In this document: one piece after another, positions 16,437 through 23,631 of the stretch
Numbering within the stretch: position 1 is the first letter of the stretch
Layout: each line of letters opens with the position of its first letter
Assembly: GCF_038050405.1 (NCBI RefSeq)
Contig: NZ_CP150901.1
Coordinates: 4,030,001-4,094,000 of the forward strand
Direction: 5' to 3'
DNA length: 64,000 nucleotides
Source: Paraburkholderia sp. IMGN_8
GTDB taxonomy: Bacteria; Pseudomonadota; Gammaproteobacteria; Burkholderiales; Burkholderiaceae
Program-made: the position numbers and the translations under genes
The notes under the pieces: model-generated
What the model was told of the DNA's origin: nothing
Databases searched by the model: none
Seen by the model: only the letters and a program-made list of their open reading frames with translations

Positions 16437-17510
16437 TCAGAACGAGTGGTGGATGCCAGTCAGGATAATCGTCTGGTTCCGGCCACTCGACACACCCGCC
16501 GTAAAGAACGCGGCGTCCGTGTTGGAGCCCGCGCGCTCATAGAGCGCATTCACGTATAACTGCGTCGACTTCGACAGCGCGTAGATATCGCCGATCTCGA
16601 ACTGCGTCCAGCGATGGCCGGCCATCGTTGTCGTCGCGGCGCCGCCGGCCACGCTGTTGAACGGCGTGAACTGGTAATTCGCGCCGACGTCGTAGCTCTG
16701 ATACGTGTCCGAATGTCCTGACGATTCCAGCTTCACACGCGTGTACAGACCATGCACCAGCAGTTTGCCGAACTGGTACGACGCGCCCGCGCCCATGTTC
16801 TCGACCTTGCTCGCCGTGTAGTTCGCTGCCGCCACGCCCTGGAAGTTGGTGATGCCCGTCGTCACGATCGACGGCGTGCGGTCATGCTCGTTCGCGTACG
16901 TCGCGCCGGCCTTGAACGGACCGTTCGCATAGCTAAGCGCAAAGCTCAGCGTCTTGCCGGTCGAGAAGTTGGTCGTGTTGCCGAGCCCCATCATCGCGCC
17001 GAACGTGAAACCGCCGAAACTCGCCGAGCGGAATTTCATCGAGTTGTCGAACGGCACCACGCCGGTGTCGGCGAGTTCGTCGATATTGCCTGGGTGGAAC
17101 GCGTACCAGCTTGCAGCCAGATAGGCCGTGCTCAACGGACCCAGTACATCGAAGCTGAACGGCGTCTGATGGCCGAACGTCAGCGTGCCGATCTGGTCCG
17201 AACTCAGTCCGACAAAAGCCTGGCGATTGAACAGCGTGCCGGCTTTAGCAAAGTTACCGGTGTTCGTATAAAAACCGTTCTCCAGCTGGAAGACCGTCTT
17301 CAAACCGCCGCCCAGATCCTCGACACCCTTCAGGCCCCAGCGGTCCGGCTGCATGTTGCCCTGTTCCTCGATCCACTTCGAATGGCCACCCGCATTGCTG
17401 ATGTACGCGACACCGGCATCCAGGCTGCCGTATAGCGTCACGCTGCTCTGCGCCCAGGCGCCTGTCGTTGCGCAGATTGCCGCTACGCCGGCTGCAATGA
17501 TGTGCTTCAC
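16437..17510 (-). CDS. Outer-membrane porin (Gram-negative trimeric porin family)
   Basis: A 357-aa beta-barrel porin of the beta-proteobacterial OmpC-like family. The signal peptide MKHIIAAGVAAICATTGAWA is followed by SSVTLYGSLDAGVAY, the family hallmark. The eyelet-loop region lies in the middle, and the C-terminal strand ends TGIHHSF with the terminal Phe required for barrel assembly. The start is GTG at 17510 with AGGAG eight bases upstream. It is transcribed away from the dioxygenase operon and shares its control region, so it probably admits the pathway's substrate. Confidence 0.92.
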   Translation of the reverse strand: MKHIIAAGVAAICATTGAWAQSSVTLYGSLDAGVAYISNAGGHSKWIEEQGNMQPDRWGLKGVEDLGGGLKTVFQLENGFYTNTGNFAKAGTLFNRQAFVGLSSDQIGTLTFGHQTPFSFDVLGPLSTAYLAASWYAFHPGNIDELADTGVVPFDNSMKFRSASFGGFTFGAMMGLGNTTNFSTGKTLSFALSYANGPFKAGATYANEHDRTPSIVTTGITNFQGVAAANYTASKVENMGAGASYQFGKLLVHGLYTRVKLESSGHSDTYQSYDVGANYQFTPFNSVAGGAATTTMAGHRWTQFEIGDIYALSKSTQLYVNALYERAGSNTDAAFFTAGVSSGRNQTIILTGIHHSF

Positions 17511-17622
17511 CGTTGGTTCTCCTGATCACACGACGGATGGCGCTTTCGCGATTCCGTCATCCCTGATCCGTACTGTGGGTTGATGCAGCTTTGGGTTTAT
17601 GCGCCAAAACCGCTACGCTTTA

Positions 17623-17657
17623 TGTTCCACCTATGGGCGTTTGTATCGCCTATGGAA
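17623..17657. promoter_or_regulatory. Operator-like inverted sequence at the porin promoter
   Basis: TGTTCCACCTATGGGCG and CGCCTATGGAA form nested inverted parts (TTCC...GGAA and GGCG...CGCC). They lie just downstream of a minus-strand promoter candidate: -35 TTTTGA at 17681-17686 and -10 TATACT at 17659-17664, spacing 16. The TGTTCC and TATGGAA halves match those of the palindrome at 17909-17926, suggesting one regulator acts at both promoters. Confidence 0.5.
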
Positions 17658-17884
17658 AAGTATAGTGAGTCTAGGAGTGGTCAAAATAAATTTTCGGACC
17701 CCGTACAAACCCGCATGAGCGCATCGACATTTGTCTGGAAATAAGCCGAAAACCCATGCCTGGAAAGGTTCTGCGGCCAGCGCGGCCACTCGCATCAGTC
17801 CACGCGACGCTGTGTTGTGGGCACCACACTCGGTGTTTTCCCCTGGCTGCCACGATTTTTGTTTTTTCTCGCCGAAGCCAATCC

Positions 17885-17890
17885 TATAAT
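17885..17890 (+). promoter_or_regulatory. -10 hexamer of the dioxygenase operon promoter
   Basis: A perfect TATAAT lies 61 bases before the ferredoxin start. The region 17 bases upstream is only a T run (17859-17867), so the -35 is weak. The palindromic operator at 17909-17926 starts about 18 bases downstream, where a bound regulator could block transcription. Confidence 0.5.
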
Positions 17891-17908
17891 TATCCATACA
17901 CGAACTGC

Positions 17909-17926
17909 TGTTCCGTATATGGAACA
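17909..17926. promoter_or_regulatory. IclR-type palindromic operator
   Basis: TGTTCCGTATATGGAACA is an almost perfect 18-bp palindrome with the TTCC-N6-GGAA arrangement seen at many IclR-family operators. It lies between the TATAAT at 17885 and the ferredoxin start at 17952. Either of the two IclR paralogues in this locus is a candidate ligand-controlled binder. Confidence 0.65.
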
Positions 17927-17951
17927 TAGAGCTTCAGGAGAAAGGCGAGAA

Positions 17952-18266
17952 ATGACTGAACAATGGCGCTGCGCCGGCCATGCCGGCGACCTGTCCGAAG
18001 ATGCGCCGATCGAGTTCAAGCTCGACGGCACCGAAATCGGCATCTACAAGGTGGGCGATGCGCTGTACGCGCTGGAAAACGTCTGCCCCCATGCGTACGC
18101 GTTGTTGACGCAGGGCTTTGTCGACGGCGACACCGTCGAATGCCCGCTGCACGAAGCCGTGTTCCATATCCCGACCGGCAAATGCTTGAAAGAGCCCGGT
18201 GGCCGCGACCTGAAGATGTACTCGGTACGTCTCGCCGGCGAAGAAATCCAGATCAAGGTGGAATGA
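17952..18266 (+). CDS. Rieske [2Fe-2S] ferredoxin of a ring-hydroxylating oxygenase
   Basis: A 104-aa electron carrier. The cluster ligands are CPHAYA (Cys-X-His near residue 43) and CPLHEAVF (Cys-X2-His near residue 62), the Rieske pattern of BphA3-type ferredoxins. It should pass electrons from the FAD reductase encoded at the end of the operon to the Rieske oxygenase two genes downstream. The start MTEQWRC at 17952 follows AGGAG. The longer frame to 17817 would include the operator and is rejected. It is the first gene of the 14-gene operon. Confidence 0.92.
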   Translation: MTEQWRCAGHAGDLSEDAPIEFKLDGTEIGIYKVGDALYALENVCPHAYALLTQGFVDGDTVECPLHEAVFHIPTGKCLKEPGGRDLKMYSVRLAGEEIQIKVE

Positions 18267-18267
18267 C

Positions 18268-18579
18268 ATGCGAGAGGTAGCTGTGAACTTCAATCCCTTC
18301 CTGAAGCCGTGGCTCGCGCCGCAGCCGAACAACGTCGCCGGCAAGGGCGTGATCGAAAAGCCGGGCGCGACCGAGAACTTCATCTGGCAAACGCGCAAGG
18401 CCGAGCCGACCCAGTACGAAAACGACTTCGGCGATGCGCTCGAAAAAGTCTTCGAAGCCGGCGCAATGGAGTTGCAGGAAGTCGTCGACGGCTTGAATGG
18501 CATGGGTTTCCGCACGCCCGAAGGCAATGCGTGGGACGCCGAACGCCTCGCCGCCGAATTCCGCCTGCTCGCCGATTAG
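18268..18579 (+). CDS. Small recombinase-like helix-turn-helix protein
   Basis: A 103-aa protein beginning one base after the ferredoxin stop. Its C-terminal part (LQEVVDGLNGMGFRTPEGNAW followed by DAERLAAEFRLL) resembles the 'recombinase' helical DNA-binding segment of large serine recombinases (LN-x-G-x-x-TP-x-G-x-x-W). It has no catalytic resolvase domain and is far too short to recombine DNA. The N-terminal half (FNPFLKPWLAPQPNNVAGKG) is unlike any family I know. Its fixed place between ferredoxin and oxygenase genes suggests a regulatory or assembly role rather than mobility. Confidence 0.8.
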   Translation: MREVAVNFNPFLKPWLAPQPNNVAGKGVIEKPGATENFIWQTRKAEPTQYENDFGDALEKVFEAGAMELQEVVDGLNGMGFRTPEGNAWDAERLAAEFRLLAD

Positions 18580-18628
18580 GCGCGCTTTCCCGAACACGTT
18601 CCATCGCATCCGTATCCGGAGTCTCTTC

Positions 18629-19723
18629 ATGACGTCCCCTAGTACAACGACTCAAGGCACTGCCGACCCGATTCAGTCCTATCTGGACAAAGGCCTGCGC
18701 AACTACTGGTATCCGGTCTCGCCGAGCTGGCAAGTCGGCGACGCGCCGGTCGGCATCACGCGCCTCGGCGACCAGATCGTGCTGTGGCGCGACAAGGAAG
18801 GCAAAGTCCGCGCGCTCGAAGACCGCTGCCCGCACCGCGGCGCGCGTCTGTCGCTCGGCTGGAACCTCGGCGGCAGCGTCGCGTGCTGGTATCACGGCAT
18901 TGAAATCGACGGTGGCGGCACGGTCACCAAAGTGCCGGCTGTGTCGAACTGTCCGCTGGAAGGCCAGAAGTGCGTGAAGTCGTATCCGGTTGAAGAGCAC
19001 GCCGGCGCGATCTTCCTGTGGTTCGGCGACGACGCTCATAAAGAACCCACACCGCTCGTGCTGCCGGAAGAACTGGTCGGCGAGGCGTACGCGAACTTCC
19101 TGTGCATGTCGAACTGGAAGTGCAATTACCAGTACGCGATCGACAATGTGATGGACCCGATGCACGGTGCGTATCTGCACGCGACGTCGCACTCGATGGC
19201 CGAAGGCGACAAGCAGGCCGACATGCGCGTGCGCAAGACCGAAACGGGCTTGATGTTCGAAAAGGTCGGCCAGCGCGATGTGAACTTCGACTGGGTCGAA
19301 CTCGGCGAAACCGGCGCGCTGTGGATGCGCCTCGCGATTCCGTACAAGAAGAAGTTCGGCCCGGGCGGCAACTTCGGGATCATCGGCTTTGCTACGCCGG
19401 TCGACGAAAACAACTGCCAGGTTTATTTCTGGCGCACGCGCAAGGTGTCGGGCTGGCAGCGCGACGCATGGCGCTTCATGTACCGCAACCGCCTGGAAGG
19501 GTTGCACTGGGCGGTGCTCGAGCAAGACCGTTACGTGCTCGAAAGCATGGCGCCGAATGCACGTGAACACGAATTCCTCTATCAGCACGACGTCGGCATG
19601 ACGCGTGTGCGCCGCATGCTGCGTCAGCGCGCGCAACAGCACTTCGCTGAACTGGACGCACATCGCGCTCAGGCTGCAAGCGCAACACCGGCTATCGAAG
19701 CAGCAGGCCACAGCCATGCATAA
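18629..19723 (+). CDS. Rieske oxygenase, alpha (catalytic) subunit
   Basis: A 364-aa terminal oxygenase of a Rieske non-haem iron system. CPHRGARLSLG near residue 67 and CWYHG near residue 86 hold the [2Fe-2S] cluster. NVMDPMHGAYLH near residue 172 carries the bridging Asp and the two His that bind mononuclear iron, and a later Asp is available in VLEQDRY. No beta-subunit gene follows, so it is probably an alpha-only oxygenase (CarAa or phthalate-oxygenase-like). The substrate is unknown, presumably an aromatic or heterocyclic acid. The start is supported by GGAG upstream. Confidence 0.9.
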   Translation: MTSPSTTTQGTADPIQSYLDKGLRNYWYPVSPSWQVGDAPVGITRLGDQIVLWRDKEGKVRALEDRCPHRGARLSLGWNLGGSVACWYHGIEIDGGGTVTKVPAVSNCPLEGQKCVKSYPVEEHAGAIFLWFGDDAHKEPTPLVLPEELVGEAYANFLCMSNWKCNYQYAIDNVMDPMHGAYLHATSHSMAEGDKQADMRVRKTETGLMFEKVGQRDVNFDWVELGETGALWMRLAIPYKKKFGPGGNFGIIGFATPVDENNCQVYFWRTRKVSGWQRDAWRFMYRNRLEGLHWAVLEQDRYVLESMAPNAREHEFLYQHDVGMTRVRRMLRQRAQQHFAELDAHRAQAASATPAIEAAGHSHA

Positions 19724-20492
19724 CGAAGCGCCACCGGCATTGTCAGCACTCAAAGGCCGGCGCGTCCTCGTGACGGGCGGCGCGCGCGGTCTCGGCGCGG
19801 CGTTCGTCCGTGCGCTGGCGCAGGCCGGCGCGCAAGTGGTGTTCGGCGACGTGTTGCACGACGAAGGCCGGGCGTTGGCTGCATCGCTCGTTGAGCAAGG
19901 TCACGGGGTCACGTATCTGCCGCTCGATCTCGCGGACCCTGCCAGCATCAAGCAATTCGCCGATCAGGCTGCAGCGCAACTCGGCGGTCTGGACGCGCTG
20001 ATCAACAACGCGGCGATCACCCACTCCGGCGGCAAGTTTGCCGACGAGTTGTCGGTCGAGACGTGGGACGCCGTGATGAACGTCAACGTGCGCGGCACCT
20101 GGCTCATGAGCACTGCGGCGCTGCCGTACCTGCGCGACTCAGGCCGCGGCAGCATCGTCAACATCGCCTCGGATACGGCGATGTGGGGCGCGCCGAAGCT
20201 GCTCGCGTATGTCGCAAGCAAGGGCGCGGTGATCTCGATGACGCGTTCGTTGGCGCGCGAGTTCGGCGCGCACAACGTGACCGTCAACGCAATCGCGCCG
20301 GGCCTGACCGAAGTCGAGGCTACCGCGTACGTGCCCGCCGAGCGTCACCAGTATTACCTGCAAGGCCGCGCGCTGACGCGCGCACAAGTGCCCGACGACG
20401 TGACTGGGCCGGTGTTGTTCCTGTTGTCCGACGCCGCACGCTTCGTGACCGGCCAGTTGCTGCCGGTCAACGGCGGCTTCGTGATGAATTGA
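19716..20492 (+). CDS. SDR oxidoreductase 1
   Basis: A 258-aa classical short-chain dehydrogenase with intact motifs: VTGGARGLGAAF near residue 19 (cofactor loop), LINNAA near residue 96, Ser in NIASDTAMW, and YVASK near residue 164 (catalytic Tyr and Lys). In this setting it could be the cis-dihydrodiol dehydrogenase that re-aromatises the oxygenase product, or a later alcohol dehydrogenase. Its ATG overlaps the oxygenase stop by eight bases. The frame to 19605 is an artefact of the overlap. Confidence 0.88.
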   Translation: MHNEAPPALSALKGRRVLVTGGARGLGAAFVRALAQAGAQVVFGDVLHDEGRALAASLVEQGHGVTYLPLDLADPASIKQFADQAAAQLGGLDALINNAAITHSGGKFADELSVETWDAVMNVNVRGTWLMSTAALPYLRDSGRGSIVNIASDTAMWGAPKLLAYVASKGAVISMTRSLAREFGAHNVTVNAIAPGLTEVEATAYVPAERHQYYLQGRALTRAQVPDDVTGPVLFLLSDAARFVTGQLLPVNGGFVMN

Positions 20493-20518
20493 TCTTGTCG
20501 AATCGTAAGGAGAAAGAG

Positions 20519-21046
20519 ATGGCGGACGCCGAATTCGAACGCAAATCGTGGGACCAACCCGCGGACGCGAGCTTTGCCCAATGGCTGGACAGCCGCGTCG
20601 CGCGCCTGGAAACGCGTCGCTATGACTGGGACGCGCTCAAGTTCCAGGCCGACTACGACCCGAAATACCGCCGCGCGCAAATGCGCTATGTCGGCACGGG
20701 CGGCACGGGCGTCGCGAAGGACGTGAACACGGTGCCCGCAGGCGGCTTTACGTTCTCGACGATGGTGATCCCGGCCGGCAACATCGGGCCAAGCCATATT
20801 CATATGGATGTCGAAGAAATTTTCTTCGTGCTGCGCGGCAAGATGAAAGTGATCTGCGAGAAGGACGGTGAAACGTGGGAAGCCGTGCTCGGCGAACGCG
20901 ATCTGATCTCGGTGCCGCCGGGCGTGTATCGCACGGAAGTGAACATCGGTGAAGAAGACGCGTTGATGTGCGTCATGCTCGGTTCACCGAAGCCGATCAC
21001 GCCGACGTATCCGCCGGATTCGCCGCTGGCGAAGCTCAAGCGCTAA
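20519..21046 (+). CDS. Cupin-domain protein
   Basis: A 175-aa single-cupin protein. The first cupin motif is perfect (GPSHIHMDVEEIFFVLRGKM, residues about 88-107, two His and a Glu for metal). The second motif reads VPPGVYRTEVNIGE, with Arg where the metal-binding His usually stands. It could be a ring-cleaving or isomerising enzyme acting on the pathway intermediate, or a metal-binding accessory. The start at 20519 has TAAGGAG upstream. It sits between SDR1 and the hydrolase. Confidence 0.8.
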   Translation: MADAEFERKSWDQPADASFAQWLDSRVARLETRRYDWDALKFQADYDPKYRRAQMRYVGTGGTGVAKDVNTVPAGGFTFSTMVIPAGNIGPSHIHMDVEEIFFVLRGKMKVICEKDGETWEAVLGERDLISVPPGVYRTEVNIGEEDALMCVMLGSPKPITPTYPPDSPLAKLKR

Positions 21047-21082
21047 GCGCCCGCACTACCGCTCACTTTGAGAAGAGAACCC

Positions 21083-21973
21083 ATGTCCACAGTCCCGTCC
21101 GTCAACGCCGATCAGAAAGCCACGCTCGAAGCACGTCTCACGCGCTTCCCGGCGCAGCAGATCTGGCTGGCATCGCAACGCGCCGTGAGCTATCGCGAAG
21201 TGGATAGCGCCGACAGCGATGCGTTGCCGCTGGTGTTGTTGCACGGTATCGGTTCGGGCGCGGCTTCGTGGGTGCAGCAATTCGAAGTGCTCGGCGCAAC
21301 GCGCCGTGTGCTCGCGTGGGATGCGCCGGGTTATGGCGCATCCACGCCGGTTGCGGCCGAATCACCCGCCGCAAGCGATTACGCAACCGTGCTGAAGGAA
21401 TGGCTCGACGCGCTCGGCATCGAACGCTGCGTGCTGCTCGGCCATTCGCTCGGCGCGCTCATCGCCGGCGCGTTTGCTGCCGTGCATCCGCACCGCGTGG
21501 CCGGCTTGCTGCTGTTGTCGCCCGCTGGCGGTTATGGCGCGGCATCGGCGGACGTGCGCGAAACGAAACGTGACCAGCGTCTTGCCATGCTGAAAGAGCT
21601 CGGCCCGCTTGGCCTCGCCGAAAAACGCAGCACCAATATGTTGTCCGCTCACGCAAGCGACGAAGCCCGCGCATGGGTGCGCTGGAACATGTCGCGCGTG
21701 ATCCCGCACGGCTACGCACAAGCGACGCATCTGCTCGCCGATGCCGATCTCGCTGCCGACCTCGCGCGTTACAGAGGTCGCATCAGCGTGGCGGTTGGCG
21801 TCGACGACATCATTACGACCCCCGATGCCTGCGAGCGAATCGCACTGGCAGCGGGCACCCAATTGCAGGTCGTGCCACGCGCGGGGCACGCCGGTTATAT
21901 CGAAGCACCCGCCGCGTACACCGCGATCATCGACACGTTCTGCCGCACTAGCGACGGACAACGGAGCCAATGA
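21083..21973 (+). CDS. Alpha/beta-fold hydrolase
   Basis: A 296-aa serine-type hydrolase. The oxyanion region is LHGIGSGAASW, the nucleophile elbow is GHSLG (residues 119-123), the acid Asp is in VGVDDIITTP near residue 239, and the catalytic His is in RAGHAGYIEAP near residue 269. It resembles meta-cleavage product hydrolases and related C-C or ester hydrolases, which fits a role after ring opening. It ends immediately before the second iclR gene. Confidence 0.85.
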   Translation: MSTVPSVNADQKATLEARLTRFPAQQIWLASQRAVSYREVDSADSDALPLVLLHGIGSGAASWVQQFEVLGATRRVLAWDAPGYGASTPVAAESPAASDYATVLKEWLDALGIERCVLLGHSLGALIAGAFAAVHPHRVAGLLLLSPAGGYGAASADVRETKRDQRLAMLKELGPLGLAEKRSTNMLSAHASDEARAWVRWNMSRVIPHGYAQATHLLADADLAADLARYRGRISVAVGVDDIITTPDACERIALAAGTQLQVVPRAGHAGYIEAPAAYTAIIDTFCRTSDGQRSQ

Positions 21974-22834
21974 ATGACGCCCGACACGATTAGCGCCGAG
22001 CGCGACGCGGACGACGACCGCAACGACACCAGTTACCGGGTGCCGGGTCTCGAACGCGGCCTGAAGATTCTCACGGAGTTCTCGCCACGCGAGCCGGTTC
22101 TCGGCGCACCCGAATTGTCCAGGCGCCTGAAGATTCCCCGCACGACGGTATTCCGTCTGCTGCAAACGCTCGAATCGCTCGGCTTTCTCGAACGCGCCGA
22201 CAAGGACCGCAACTATCGCCTCGGCGTCGCGGTGCTGCGGCTCGGTTTCGAATATCTGAGCTCGCTCGAATTGACCGACCTCGGCTTGCCGATCATCGAA
22301 GCACTGCGCGACGACACTGGCTTGACGAGCCACATCGTGATTCGCGATGGGCGCGACGTCGTGTTCGTCGCCAAGGCACAAAGCCACGCGCCGATTTTCA
22401 GTTCGGTGAAAGTGAACGTCGGCACGCGCCTGCCTGCCTACGCGACGACCCACGGCCAGGTGCTGATGGGCGACATGACGCTCGACGAGTTGAAGAAGCT
22501 CTATCCCGAGCCGGAACTCGAACGCTTCACGAAGCAAACGCCCGCCACGATCGACGACCTGTACGAACGGATTCGCGACGACGCACGGCGCGGCTTCGCG
22601 ATCAGCGAGTCGTCGTTCGAACGCGGCATTTCGGTGGTCAGCGCGCCGGTGCGTAACGACACGGGCCGCATCGTCGCCGTGATCACGACGACGATTCCGC
22701 GCCACGAGATCGACGCGTCGCTGCTCGACAGCGGTCTGATCGACAAGGTCCGTCGAGCCGCCGACGAACTCTCGCAACGGCTCAACTATCGGCCGTCCTC
22801 CGGCACGAAATACATGAAGGCATTGGGGCTCTGA
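21974..22834 (+). CDS. IclR-family transcriptional regulator 2
   Basis: A 286-aa IclR regulator whose first base follows the hydrolase stop directly. It closely parallels the protein at 15386-16357 from VPGLERGL through the C-terminus, including nearly identical stretches such as VAVLRLGFEYLSSLELTD and SFERGISVVSAPVR. The N-terminal extension is much shorter. Being inside the operon, it is likely autoregulated through the palindrome at 17909. The paralogues may sense different intermediates or form mixed dimers. Confidence 0.9.
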   Translation: MTPDTISAERDADDDRNDTSYRVPGLERGLKILTEFSPREPVLGAPELSRRLKIPRTTVFRLLQTLESLGFLERADKDRNYRLGVAVLRLGFEYLSSLELTDLGLPIIEALRDDTGLTSHIVIRDGRDVVFVAKAQSHAPIFSSVKVNVGTRLPAYATTHGQVLMGDMTLDELKKLYPEPELERFTKQTPATIDDLYERIRDDARRGFAISESSFERGISVVSAPVRNDTGRIVAVITTTIPRHEIDASLLDSGLIDKVRRAADELSQRLNYRPSSGTKYMKALGL

Positions 22835-23631
22835 TGATTCAAATCGACTTGACCGGGCAGGTAGCGGTGGTGACGGGCGGCTCGTCCGGCATCGGCTTCT
22901 CGACTGCCGAGCTGTTTCTGCGGGCCGGCGCCTCGGTCGCGATTTGCGGCCGCGATACCGAACGTCTTGCGCAAGCGGAAGCCGCGCTGAAGGCGCAGTT
23001 CCCCGATGCGCAACTGTTGGCGCATGCCTGCGACGTGCTTGACGCCCGCGAAGTCGCAGCATTCGCGCAAGCCGTGCAAGCGCGCTTCGGCCGCACCGAC
23101 ATGCTGGTGAACAACGCCGGCCAGGGCCGCGTGTCCACTTTCGCCGACACCACCGACGACGCCTGGCGCGAAGAACTCGACCTCAAGTATTTCAGCGTGA
23201 TCCGCCCGACCCGCGCGTTCCTGCCGATGCTGCGCGACGCAACCAACCCAGCGGTGGTCTGCGTGAACTCGCTGCTCGCGCTGCAACCGGAGCCGCACAT
23301 GGTCGCGACCTCGTCGGCGCGGGCCGGCGTGCTCAGTCTGATCAAGTCGCTCGCGGTCGAACTCGCGCCGCAACGCATTCGTGTGAATTCGATTCTGATC
23401 GGCATCGTCGAATCGGGGCAGTGGCGCCGCCGTTTCGCCACGCAAGCGCAGCCGGGCCAGAGCTGGGAAGACTGGACCGCTGACCTTTCGCGCAAGAAAA
23501 ACATTCCGCTAGGCCGCTTCGGTCGCCCCGAAGAAGCCGCTCAAGCGCTCTTTTACCTGGCTACGACGCTGTCGTCCTATACGACGGGCAGTCACATCGA
23601 TGTTTCTGGAGGCGTTGCACGACATGTCTAA
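22834..23631 (+). CDS. SDR-family protein 2 with altered active site
   Basis: A 265-aa SDR fold. The cofactor motif VTGGSSGIGFS (near residue 12) and MLVNNAG (near residue 91) are intact, as is the active-site Ser region VNSLLALQ. The expected YxxxK is missing: the equivalent stretch reads MVATSSARAGVLSL, so Tyr appears replaced by Ser/Thr and Lys by Arg. It may be a non-redox or atypical enzyme, or bind cofactor without classical catalysis. Start and stop of adjacent genes overlap (TGATG at 22832; eight bases with the ThDP gene). Confidence 0.82.
   Translation: MIQIDLTGQVAVVTGGSSGIGFSTAELFLRAGASVAICGRDTERLAQAEAALKAQFPDAQLLAHACDVLDAREVAAFAQAVQARFGRTDMLVNNAGQGRVSTFADTTDDAWREELDLKYFSVIRPTRAFLPMLRDATNPAVVCVNSLLALQPEPHMVATSSARAGVLSLIKSLAVELAPQRIRVNSILIGIVESGQWRRRFATQAQPGQSWEDWTADLSRKKNIPLGRFGRPEEAAQALFYLATTLSSYTTGSHIDVSGGVARHV

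Noticed and set aside
21362..23062. 566-codon minus-strand open frame across hydrolase, iclR and SDR2
   Set aside because: It spans three real genes on the other strand and has no family motif; long antisense frames are expected at this GC content.
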